From: a virus | Strand: one strand, 5' to 3' | DNA length: 64,000 bases | Virus record (IMG/VR): IMGVR_UViG_3300038428_000448 | Coordinates: 1 to 64,000 of that record | Part shown: in pieces, positions 15,970-22,900 of the stretch | How positions within the stretch are numbered: position 1 is the first letter of the stretch | Layout: each line of letters begins with the position of its first letter | Made by a program: the position numbers and the translations under genes | Notes under the pieces: model-generated | Told to the model about the DNA's origin: nothing | Database searches by the model: none | Seen by the model: the letters and a program-made list of their open reading frames with translations, nothing else

Positions 15970-17580
15970 TTACTTCTTTTCAGGAGTAGCTTTTGGTGCA
16001 TCCTTGATTCCAGCGAGCTTCTTGAATCTCAGAGCCATCTCGTTACCTTCGGTAATTAACTTGGAAGGTTTCGTTGATGATACCGGCTTTGATGCGAATC
16101 CTTCGGTAATCTGCTTGACTTGGCCCTTTTGTGGAATTGGTTTTGCAACCGGCTTCACAGATTGGATTCTCGTCATATGCGTACCGAAATTTAGGGACTC
16201 CGCCAATAGGGCGTAGGCCAGCTTGACTTCACGAACACTCTTTGTTAGGTCAAATGATTCGACGATCTTCATACGATATGGGTCGTCCAAAACACCTGCG
16301 AATTCTTTAAACAACTTGTTCGTGTAGAGTAGTTTAGCATTCAACAGATTAACCTCATTAATTTGTCCACGAAGGAATTCAATGGTTTTATAAGCTTCCC
16401 TCAAAGCAACTTTGTATTGGGTAGCTTCTCCCATTGTTGGCTTACCAGTTCCCTCTGGGGTGCCTATATTACCTTTACCACTAATATTGTGGTTCTTGCC
16501 CGTGAGCTGTTTCTTACTAGCATCCGGGCCTGCTGGATAACCCTTTACTCCACCACCTTTGTTCTGACCAGCAAGTTCTGTGGTCGGAATCCCTTGGTTT
16601 TGTAGAGCTTCATCCATTTCTTCTTCCTCTTCCTCTTTCTTTCCTTCGTCTTCCTCTTCCGCTTCTTCATTGAGAGCGGCGAGTAATTCTTCAAGATTGA
16701 TATTTTCATCATCTTCGTCTTCTTCTCCCGGTGCTTTTGCAACAGGAGGTTCCTCAACGCCTCCAGCATTCATGCCGGCTGGCGCGGTGGCGGCCGCGGC
16801 ATCATCTTCTGGAGCAGCACCGTCTGCCGGTGGGCCATCAAGATTAATATCAACTGCGCTACCCGGTTCTGCATCAACCGGAATTTCTGCTTCCGGTTCA
16901 CCATCACCTGCGGCAGCAGGGGCCGGTGGTAATTCTGCATCTCCACCATCTATTGGTGCGGGGTCTTCTGTCGGAGCGGGGGCTGGAGCAACCGGTTCGT
17001 CTTCCACCTTTTTACCCTCTTCTTCATCAGCTACTTCATTTTCCAATTCCGCAATAATTTCATCTAAATCTTCCGAAGTCAGGCCAGCTTCACTAACGGC
17101 TTCATCACAGGTGCATAGGCTGGCGGGTTTACCACAAGTCTTGCATTCCTCAACAGATTCCTCTTCTTCATCGGCTACTTCGTCCATTTTTTTGCCTTCT
17201 TCTTCCTCTTCTTCGGCTGTCTCATTAACTTTTTTGCCGAGTTTTGGAACACCTGTTGGGCCTAACCCAGCTTGAACGGCTTTAAAACTTGTGTCACCAG
17301 CGCCACCTTTTGGTGTCTTTGGATTACCTTTAGTAACGGCTTTGGTTGCTGGGCCTTTGGCTTCGCCGCCTTTACCTGAAACTTGGTTTGGGGCTTCTAC
17401 TTCCTGTAGTCCCTCTTCTTCTTCCTCTTCTTCGGATTCCTCTTTTAGTCTGTCGGCAAACATTGCCTCAAAGCGAGGAGCGAAGGCTTCTTCAAGAGCA
17501 GCTTTAGCATTGGCGAGAGCAGTAGCTCTTACTGCCTTAGCATCAGCAATTGCTTCTTTTAATAGTTCGCTATTAATCAT
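15970..17580 (-). CDS. 22: Prohead core scaffold protein, gp22-like
   Basis: A 536-residue, strongly acidic protein directly upstream of the capsid gene, as gene 22 precedes 23 in T4. It has a helical N-terminus (KEAIADAKAVRATALANAKA, then FAPRFEAMFADRLKEE), long Glu runs and Pro/Ala linkers, a Cys cluster near 145 (CKTCGKPASLCTC), and a helical C-terminal part from about 410 (LREAYKTIEFLRGQINEVNL, then LFKEFAGVLDDPYRMKIVES). Candidate protease sites are L58-Q-E60|V61, L7-K-E9|A10 and L29-E-E31|A32, fitting a core that is degraded on maturation. The paired Cys motif could bind zinc and is not a feature I associate with T4 gp22. It is much longer than T4 gp22 (about 269 residues). Confidence 0.85.
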   Translation of the reverse strand: MINSELLKEAIADAKAVRATALANAKAALEEAFAPRFEAMFADRLKEESEEEEEEEGLQEVEAPNQVSGKGGEAKGPATKAVTKGNPKTPKGGAGDTSFKAVQAGLGPTGVPKLGKKVNETAEEEEEEGKKMDEVADEEEESVEECKTCGKPASLCTCDEAVSEAGLTSEDLDEIIAELENEVADEEEGKKVEDEPVAPAPAPTEDPAPIDGGDAELPPAPAAAGDGEPEAEIPVDAEPGSAVDINLDGPPADGAAPEDDAAAATAPAGMNAGGVEEPPVAKAPGEEDEDDENINLEELLAALNEEAEEEDEGKKEEEEEEMDEALQNQGIPTTELAGQNKGGGVKGYPAGPDASKKQLTGKNHNISGKGNIGTPEGTGKPTMGEATQYKVALREAYKTIEFLRGQINEVNLLNAKLLYTNKLFKEFAGVLDDPYRMKIVESFDLTKSVREVKLAYALLAESLNFGTHMTRIQSVKPVAKPIPQKGQVKQITEGFASKPVSSTKPSKLITEGNEMALRFKKLAGIKDAPKATPEKK

Positions 17581-17747
17581 AGTTTTGTTTTTCTTTGTTT
17601 TCTGGAGCTATTTGGAGCTTCAATGAAGTTTACGTTTTGAATACGTGGCAGCAAATGAAGTTGCTGCATTTCTGATAAATAAATAGTGTTATTTTTTCTA
17701 AAATACAAAAAATCTTACGGAATGATTGATAATATTTATGTGGTGTT
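17581..17747. promoter_or_regulatory. Divergent promoter/leader region between scaffold and plus-strand cluster
   Basis: This 167-base gap separates divergently transcribed genes. Toward the scaffold gene it holds minus-strand TATTTATTTATC (17672-17683), then a perfect 7-base-pair hairpin with a 6-base loop (17648-17667) and an A-rich leader without a Shine-Dalgarno. Toward the plus strand it holds TATTTATG (17733-17740), seven bases before the ATG at 17748. The hairpin sits in the predicted 5' leader of the scaffold mRNA. Confidence 0.45.
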
Positions 17748-18122
17748 ATGTATAATCATAAAGAATATCAGAAACAATGGAGAGAAACACATAAAGAATA
17801 TAAGAAAACGTGGTTCCAAAAACACAAAGAAAAATACAAAAAGAAATACAAAGAAAGTCAAAAAAATAGTTTTCTAGTTAAGAACTACGGCATTTCTATT
17901 GAACAATACAACGAACTGTTTCTTAAACAAAATGGTTGTTGTAAAATATGTGGCAGGCATCAGTCTGAATTTAAGAGAAGCCTTGCGGTTGACCATTGCC
18001 ATGATACAAAGAAAATTAGAGGATTACTATGTCATCACTGTAATCAAGGTATAGGTGCATTTTTTGAAGATATTTTAATAATGGAGAGAGCAATAAACTA
18101 TATTAAAGAATCTTCTAATTAG
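17748..18122 (+). CDS. Recombination endonuclease VII-like HNH nuclease
   Basis: A 124-residue protein. The N-terminal ~45 residues are a Lys/Glu-rich helix of repeated HKEY-K-K type. The C-terminal part is the endonuclease VII/HNH zinc nuclease: C-K-I-C-G-R, VDHCHDTKKIRGLLC and H-H-C-N-Q-G-I-G, giving the two zinc CxxC pairs and the D-H catalytic pair. T4 gp49 of this fold resolves branched DNA during packaging; free-standing HNH nucleases of this family also act as homing-type enzymes, so a selfish role is possible. It is the first gene of a plus-strand cluster that splits the capsid-assembly genes. Confidence 0.88.
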   Translation: MYNHKEYQKQWRETHKEYKKTWFQKHKEKYKKKYKESQKNSFLVKNYGISIEQYNELFLKQNGCCKICGRHQSEFKRSLAVDHCHDTKKIRGLLCHHCNQGIGAFFEDILIMERAINYIKESSN

Positions 18123-18160
18123 GTTAATTCTTGTTATATTTATTAGACAGAATAAATCAT

Positions 18161-18922
18161 ATGCCAAGCAAATCAATAAAACAGCAACATTTTTTTAAAG
18201 CAGTAAGACGAGCAAAACATGACCCTGATTATGGGGATGCGCGTATTAGAAAGGTAGCAGGGTCAATGAGTGATTCTGATATCAACGATTTTGCCAATTC
18301 CTTGGCGGAATTAAAAACAAAAAAAGCTGTATTATCAATTCTTAAAGATATCCGTGAACCAATGTATCTTGATGAAGCGGGTGAAGAACCTACCTCAATT
18401 AATCCTGTGGCCACCACATTTCATGTGAAGGAAGAATGGGCAACATATATAAAACCTTATGTTGGACAACCCTTTACACCAAGAGAATTGGATGCATTGG
18501 GTAATTTCAAGGAAAAACAGCCCATTACCACGGCTAGAACTGAAATTTGGTATAAAGCCACGGATACATTTGGAATCAGTCATATTACCGTCATCAAAAA
18601 GATGAAAGACAGCGGGCAATTTTCTTTCACCGCTTTCCAAAAACAGGAAAAACCGGAGTCGGAAGAAGAAAAGAAAAAGAAGGAACAGGAAAAATCGATG
18701 AATGCTGGCGGTATTCCTCTTGGTGGCCCTGAACTCGGCGGACCGCCGGAAACTCCCCAAGGTGAACTTCCTCCGGGTTCCCCCAACCCACCAGCTACCT
18801 CTAAAAAACCTGAAGAGGAAGAGGAAAAAGATGACATCATTGTAACAAAATCAATACTATTTAAAGATGATATAAAAGGCGCCGCTATTTTGGTGGAATT
18901 TCTAAAGAAATTGGATTTATAA
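18161..18922 (+). CDS. DUF3008-like N-terminal protein with acidic Pro/Gly-rich tail
   Basis: The start is set at 18161 (MPSKSIKQQHFFKAV); the TTG at 18131 is less likely. Residues 1-45 follow the pattern of DUF3008 proteins: MPSKSxxQQxFF, then a basic stretch and K-V-A-GSMSDSDINDFAN. The middle (about 95-165) has an alpha/beta look. The C-terminal third is low complexity, Glu/Lys-rich then Gly/Pro-rich, with MNAGG resembling a motif in the scaffold linker, and it ends in a short helix (AAILVEFLKKLDL). Y-L-D-E|A-G-E-E at about residue 68 is a candidate prohead protease site. Likely a late, capsid-associated protein; function unknown. The next gene starts two bases after its stop. Confidence 0.6.
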   Translation: MPSKSIKQQHFFKAVRRAKHDPDYGDARIRKVAGSMSDSDINDFANSLAELKTKKAVLSILKDIREPMYLDEAGEEPTSINPVATTFHVKEEWATYIKPYVGQPFTPRELDALGNFKEKQPITTARTEIWYKATDTFGISHITVIKKMKDSGQFSFTAFQKQEKPESEEEKKKKEQEKSMNAGGIPLGGPELGGPPETPQGELPPGSPNPPATSKKPEEEEEKDDIIVTKSILFKDDIKGAAILVEFLKKLDL

Positions 18923-18923
18923 T

Positions 18924-19232
18924 ATGATTAAACTAGCAGAATTATTACAGCATATTGTCCGAGATGAAAGTGACCAAGGGTTGACGCCTGTTGATAATTG
19001 GAAAGCAACCGATGCGATGTTTATTGAAGATATGGGATTTAAGAATGATGGTATGTTTTATTACGCTCTTAAAAAACCGGAAATGAGGTTAAGTCATAAA
19101 AAGGGCGTCGGTTTCATTATTGAGGATAAAGTCAAAAAGGAAAAGAGAACGTTTCCAAAATTCAGGGATCTTGAAGAGTATTTCGCAAATTACAAACAAA
19201 AGTTTGAAAATCAACCATATGATGACCATTAA
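18924..19232 (+). CDS. Unknown small protein
   Basis: A 102-residue protein of unrecognised family, starting one base after the previous stop and therefore probably cotranslated. The N-terminus MIKLAELLQHIVRDE is a short amphipathic helix, loosely like the capsid-targeting-type N-termini elsewhere in this window. The rest is a compact alpha/beta pattern: FIEDMGFKNDGMFYYALKKP, a basic VGFIIEDKVKKEKRTFPKF, then an aromatic FANYKQKFENQ helix. Confidence 0.6.
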   Translation: MIKLAELLQHIVRDESDQGLTPVDNWKATDAMFIEDMGFKNDGMFYYALKKPEMRLSHKKGVGFIIEDKVKKEKRTFPKFRDLEEYFANYKQKFENQPYDDH

Positions 19233-19264
19233 AGAAATCGGAGACGTTTTAACAAAACAACCTC

Positions 19265-19272
19265 TATTTATA
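19265..19272 (+). promoter_or_regulatory. TATTTATA candidate late promoter
   Basis: Plus-strand TATTTATA four bases before the ATG at 19277, the same spacing as at 865-872. Confidence 0.5.
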
Positions 19273-19276
19273 TGAT

Positions 19277-19834
19277 ATGAAAGAAAATCTCGAAGTAAAA
19301 GAATTCAGTCTAAAAAAGATTTTAGAAAATCTTGACAATATTCCCCGTGACGGCGGTGCCAAGTTTGGCAACGAACAGCAAAAACTAACCCCACAACAGA
19401 AAAAAGATTTGATGGAAAAGGTCCGCAAATTCAATGAATATGGTAAAGTTCTGCGTTGTGAAACTGCCCTCATGGAAATGGCAAACACTCTTTCTGAAAT
19501 TGGTCAAATGGCGGAATCATATGCTATGACTGAATCCGGTGATTATTTTCAAGCCGAAGTTGTAAAAAGAGATTTCAATGAAGTAAAAAAAATTACCAAG
19601 GATTTTTCAAAGAGAGCTAGAGAATGTTACGGTGGACTTCAGCAATTAAATGCTCTCTATGAAGATATGGGCAGAAAAATGGAAAGATACTTTGAGATTC
19701 AATCTTTGGATGAAATTGCTTCAGTAATTACACAAGATGAATCTTCAGCACCTTCTCCGCAAATTGGTGAAGTGGCTGACGAAGAAGAGGAAGAATCTAT
19801 TTCTCTTCAAGAAGTTATTAAAAAAAAAGTATAA
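19277..19834 (+). CDS. Putative capsid-internal protein, upstream part of a frameshifted pair
   Basis: A 185-residue helical protein of unrecognised family (QKKDLMEKVRKFNEYGKVLR, CETALMEMANTLSEIGQMAE, then KKITKDFSKRARECYGGLQQ). It ends in an acidic linker and SLQE|VIKKKV, where L177-Q-E179 matches the prohead protease rule. The final lysines are coded by nine consecutive A (19820-19828). A -1 shift there reads straight into the next gene with no stop, giving a fusion of roughly 720 residues. The zero-frame product stops two codons after the A run. Whether the shift is programmed, transcriptional slippage or a sequence error cannot be told by reading alone. Confidence 0.7.
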   Translation: MKENLEVKEFSLKKILENLDNIPRDGGAKFGNEQQKLTPQQKKDLMEKVRKFNEYGKVLRCETALMEMANTLSEIGQMAESYAMTESGDYFQAEVVKRDFNEVKKITKDFSKRARECYGGLQQLNALYEDMGRKMERYFEIQSLDEIASVITQDESSAPSPQIGEVADEEEEESISLQEVIKKKV

Positions 19835-19862
19835 TAAATGAAGAGGGTCAACCCCTTGACCC
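19820..19862 (+). promoter_or_regulatory. Candidate -1 frameshift or slippage site (A9 plus hairpin)
   Basis: Nine A at 19820-19828 give an A-AAA-AAA heptamer in the reading frame, followed 16 bases later by a 7-base-pair GC-rich hairpin (19845-19851 with 19856-19862, loop CCCC). The -1 frame has a TAA at 19819-19821 and is open from there on into the gene at 19873. The A run is long enough for RNA polymerase slippage as well. The hairpin is further away than in typical -1 sites (5-9 bases). Confidence 0.6.
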
Positions 19863-19872
19863 CTACAAAACC

Positions 19873-21426
19873 ATGTGCGTAATAAAGCACAAGGGCAAAG
19901 AAGTTGGAAAAATTCCCGCATGCGCCGTAAACGCAGAAGCATATATAAATGAGCTAGCTAGTCATTATGGTGATCTCAACATAGAATATGTATATGATGC
20001 AAACGCTGCATTTTTAGCAGCTATGCATGGTGGTGTAAGAAGAGATATACCTAAAATAGATTCCAATAATGAAGAAGAGGAAACCACTTCTCTTCAAGAA
20101 GCTTCTTTAAAAAAAAAGATTCCTAAAAATGTAAAGGTTTCGGATGACCCGAAATTAGTACGCAAGTACAATGACATAATTAAATGGTTTAATGCTAGTC
20201 GAGCTAAGCAAGCTAAGCAAGCAGGCAAAAAAGCTCCGGCACCACTCCCATTGGCTCAATTAATTAAACCAAGTCAATTGGCTGCCACAACTAAACCAAC
20301 ATCCAAGTTAGGTAAATTAATTCAAAAAGCAAGAGAAAAAGGACCCACAGGAGGTAAAATGGGTTCAAAACTTACAGCTCCTTCAATATATAAAATGCGG
20401 GTTGGAAAAGCTAGAGGAAAAGCACCATCACCTAAATCAGTAGCAGTAAAAACAATTGAACCTACGATTCCATATGTGCCATTTGAACCTAAATGGAAAG
20501 AACCAAAGATTGACATTATCCGAGCACCGGAACAACCTGCTGTTCCTATAACGCAACCCACCAAATTGCTTGCTCCTCCAGCACAACCTAAATTACTTGC
20601 ACCGCCATCTGATGCAACACAACCGACAGCCGCTCCGACTCCAAAGGTAATAGCACCACCACCGGAAACATTACCTGATACAACTCCACAGATAACAAAA
20701 GATTACAATGATACCACCCATTACTTTGACCTAAATACAACAAAACAATATGAAATAGAAAGAAGGGCTAGGGATGAAACAGCAATTGAAAAACGTAACT
20801 TTCAAACAACAAACCCTGAAATGGTTGAGAGACTTTCAAAGTATATAGAAATAAGAAATAAAAGACTGGAAGAATGGAGAAAAAAATTAAAAAATGAAGT
20901 AATATCTCTTATTGAAGGTTTGCCTATGCATAAAATGATTCTTTTTTCTAGCGCAAGCCGAAGAACCAATGTGTTTATCCGCAAAGCAATGAAATTGGGA
21001 ACAATGCATTACGGAATAATTGATGTAGGTTCGGAAACGCGGTGGGTTGACCGATTGGAATTTTATGGAGAAACTGCTACTCCTCAAAAAGACCTATTAA
21101 GAAGAGAACCTGCTCCAATGCCTTATTATGTTCCACCTGAAGCAAGAAAATTTAAACATGAAAAATTATATGAAATTGATAAATTGATATACCGTATGAT
21201 TGGTGTAACCGACAGACCGGCATTAGGTTTGTTTGCATTGGACAAAGCGTTGGTCAAATACAAATTTTTGGATAAATCCATATTTGGTTTTAAGGATGAA
21301 GAACCATTTACTCGCACTTGGGACCCATCAAAGGGTGGCCGCCCATTGGAAGAACTAAGAGAAGTTATACGCGAAAGAATAGCTGAAAAATTGTTATTTG
21401 AATATATACATTCTTCTGCGAAATAA
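19873..21426 (+). CDS. Unknown protein, probable downstream part of a frameshifted polyprotein
   Basis: A 517-residue protein from the first ATG; the same frame is open back to 19822, and those extra codons (NEEGQPLDPYKT before MCVIKHKGKEVGKI) look like genuine coding sequence. Residues 1-55 form a small alpha/beta domain. Residues 66-83 hold an acidic linker with L74-Q-E76|A77 and another A9 run (20109-20117), closely mirroring the end of the previous gene. Residues 90-270 are basic and Pro-rich (repeated LLAPP). Residues 285-517 look folded (MILFSSASRRTNVFIRKAMK, then LGLFALDKALVKYKFLDKSI). The family is unknown. No Shine-Dalgarno precedes 19873. It is likely a protease-processed capsid or ejected protein. 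Confidence 0.65.
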   Translation: MCVIKHKGKEVGKIPACAVNAEAYINELASHYGDLNIEYVYDANAAFLAAMHGGVRRDIPKIDSNNEEEETTSLQEASLKKKIPKNVKVSDDPKLVRKYNDIIKWFNASRAKQAKQAGKKAPAPLPLAQLIKPSQLAATTKPTSKLGKLIQKAREKGPTGGKMGSKLTAPSIYKMRVGKARGKAPSPKSVAVKTIEPTIPYVPFEPKWKEPKIDIIRAPEQPAVPITQPTKLLAPPAQPKLLAPPSDATQPTAAPTPKVIAPPPETLPDTTPQITKDYNDTTHYFDLNTTKQYEIERRARDETAIEKRNFQTTNPEMVERLSKYIEIRNKRLEEWRKKLKNEVISLIEGLPMHKMILFSSASRRTNVFIRKAMKLGTMHYGIIDVGSETRWVDRLEFYGETATPQKDLLRREPAPMPYYVPPEARKFKHEKLYEIDKLIYRMIGVTDRPALGLFALDKALVKYKFLDKSIFGFKDEEPFTRTWDPSKGGRPLEELREVIRERIAEKLLFEYIHSSAK

Positions 21427-21428
21427 AA

Positions 21429-21725
21429 CTAGACTAAAAAACTGTGTAACACTTTAACTTTTTTTACAGGTTCGGTGGGCAAATCTTCTTGTTTACATGC
21501 TTCTATATAGCGTTTTATCCAACGCATAAAATATATCGCTTTGTCTTCGGCAAGAAAAGTTGCTTTACCTGTAGTTGCTTCTTGTATGGAAATTGGAAAT
21601 AACAATCCATCTTGGTGCTGATACCAAAATTCATTATCTCTAAAGTAAGCAAATCTTACAACTTTATTGTCTTTTACCAAGTCAAGCATGTTGACTGTTT
21701 TTGGGTCCACGTAGGTATTACTCAT
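21429..21725 (-). CDS. Unknown conserved-looking phage protein
   Basis: A 98-residue protein. The core VVRFAYFRDNEFWYQHQDGL followed by FPISIQEATTGKATFLAEDK and a FMRWIKRYIE helix is a layout I recall from small phage proteins of unknown function. Its stop is two bases from the stop of the convergent plus-strand gene. Its start overlaps the end of the small frame at 21718-21855, suggesting coupling in the accessory operon. Confidence 0.65.
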   Translation of the reverse strand: MSNTYVDPKTVNMLDLVKDNKVVRFAYFRDNEFWYQHQDGLLFPISIQEATTGKATFLAEDKAIYFMRWIKRYIEACKQEDLPTEPVKKVKVLHSFLV

Positions 21726-21855
21726 TATTTTGTATTGATATATTCTTTATAAACTTTGCAGAACATCTACCTTTATTACAATTCAAAATTAAATAGATGG
21801 TTCCATCATAGTAAATATAAATTCTGTTTTTAGCATAAATTTCAATTAGTTTCAT
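21718..21855 (-). CDS. Small protein (45 aa), hypothetical
   Basis: A short frame, MKLIEIYAKNRIYIYYDGTI then YLILNCNKGRCSAKFIK, which fills the otherwise empty space between two minus-strand genes. Its start overlaps the preceding gene's end by 14 bases and its stop overlaps the next start by 8 bases, the tight packing seen throughout this operon. Tyr/Ile-rich with two Cys; the family is unknown. It could be chance, since it is very short. Confidence 0.4.
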   Translation of the reverse strand: MKLIEIYAKNRIYIYYDGTIYLILNCNKGRCSAKFIKNISIQNNE

Positions 21856-22159
21856 TTTTTACAAACTTTCCTATGTTACTTTTTATGAAAATCTTTTTTT
21901 GACCATCCCAAGCATATATCCAACAATCATCCTGTTTATCGGATTTACAAAAGAATATGGGCGCGCCTTCATCACATTTGCCACCTTCATCAAAGATTAC
22001 AAGTTTTTCTTTTTTTCCTTTTTTTCCTTTGCCATCAATATTACATTCACGTTCTCCCAAACAAACTAAAAACATATCTTTCATGGGACGTATCAAGTTA
22101 TCTGATTTAAACTTGATGGATAGATTTTCCCATTGTGTTACAAGTTTTCTATTTGTCAT
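21842..22159 (-). CDS. Unknown small protein
   Basis: A 105-residue protein, unrecognised. It has a basic patch (GKGKKGKKEKL), three Cys in C-N-I-D, GGKC and FFCKS contexts, and a final beta-hairpin-like DDCWIYAWDGQKKIFIKSNI. Its start overlaps the preceding stop in an ATGA arrangement (22156-22159), so translation is probably coupled. Confidence 0.6.
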   Translation of the reverse strand: MTNRKLVTQWENLSIKFKSDNLIRPMKDMFLVCLGERECNIDGKGKKGKKEKLVIFDEGGKCDEGAPIFFCKSDKQDDCWIYAWDGQKKIFIKSNIGKFVKNETN

Positions 22160-22497
22160 ACGCCGTCTTTGTCATCTTGTGTTGGTTGATCATTTGGCAT
22201 TTCGCCACCTATAAATCTTATTTTGGGCGTCCATTTTCCTTTAATTCCACCACAATTCTTTTCATTAAGAGTACAAGGTGAAACAAATGCTTCATCATAA
22301 TGAAATAAGGCACCATCCCATTCCTTCTTTGAAGGAAACTCCATTATACCAATCGGTGTCCATTGAACTATTGGTTGGTCAAATAAATGCGAAACCTTGT
22401 ATGTTGGACAATAAATATGCCAACGACGCCAACACCACCATGTAATGAATTCCCACACATCTTGTTTAATTACCCTCTTCGCACTCTTGGAGAACAT
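22156..22497 (-). CDS. Unknown small protein
   Basis: A 113-residue protein, unrecognised, with a striking aromatic N-terminal region (VWEFITWWCWRRWHIYCPTY) and a later IMEFPSKKEWDGALFHYDEA. The ATG start overlaps the upstream gene by 28 bases; a GTG at 22458 (reading VWEFITWW) would begin 11 bases after that stop and is a reasonable alternative. The cluster of Trp and Arg could be a nucleic-acid or membrane-surface contact, but no known motif is seen. Confidence 0.55.
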   Translation of the reverse strand: MFSKSAKRVIKQDVWEFITWWCWRRWHIYCPTYKVSHLFDQPIVQWTPIGIMEFPSKKEWDGALFHYDEAFVSPCTLNEKNCGGIKGKWTPKIRFIGGEMPNDQPTQDDKDGV

Positions 22498-22694
22498 ATT
22501 GGATGTTTTTCTATTTCCTCACCCAATTTTTCATAGTAACAATCGTCACAACAATAGCCCTCCGGACATTTATTTCTATCCGTAATAAAACCCTGTAATG
22601 GAATTTTGCAATATGCACAATGCTGTCTATGCTTATCATAAAAAGCATCCAATAATCTTGGATTTTTAATTAACTCTGTAAGAGGGATTGCCAT
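22470..22694 (-). CDS. Small treble-clef-like zinc-binding protein
   Basis: A 74-residue protein with paired Cys motifs: HCAYCKIPL, then CPEGYCCDDC, fitting a four-Cys zinc ribbon or treble clef of a kind common in small phage nucleic-acid-binding proteins. It lies one base from the next gene upstream and is part of the accessory operon headed by the nucleotidyltransferase at 24124. No specific family is recognised. Confidence 0.6.
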   Translation of the reverse strand: MAIPLTELIKNPRLLDAFYDKHRQHCAYCKIPLQGFITDRNKCPEGYCCDDCYYEKLGEEIEKHPICSPRVRRG

Positions 22695-22895
22695 TTAATC
22701 TGTTCGTGTCAATATTTCCAAAGTGTCTCCACAATATTTACATTGGCGGACACCACCAACTATAAAATCTTTTTTGTGAGAACATGGAAGTCTGATTTCC
22801 AATGTTTCCATTGGGTTTGTAAGCAAATCTTTTATTTTTTCAAGATCTGTTTCAGTCCAATCAATACTAAATATGCTTCGATATCTGATTTTCAT
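22695..22895 (-). CDS. Small zinc-binding protein
   Basis: A 66-residue protein. The C-terminal half carries C-S-H and then C-K-Y-C-G (LPCSHKKDFIVGGVRQCKYC), a likely zinc-binding site. The N-terminal half has a helix SIDWTETDLEKIKDLLTNP. It is tightly packed between neighbours (one and five bases). Function unknown. Confidence 0.6.
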   Translation of the reverse strand: MKIRYRSIFSIDWTETDLEKIKDLLTNPMETLEIRLPCSHKKDFIVGGVRQCKYCGDTLEILTRTD

Positions 22896-22900
22896 AACTA

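Noticed and set aside
16580-17626. Ser-rich and Ala-rich plus-strand frames opposite the scaffold gene
   Set aside because: Mirror images of the Glu-rich and Pro/Ala-rich scaffold codons; the minus frame has the helical gp22-like ends and correct position.
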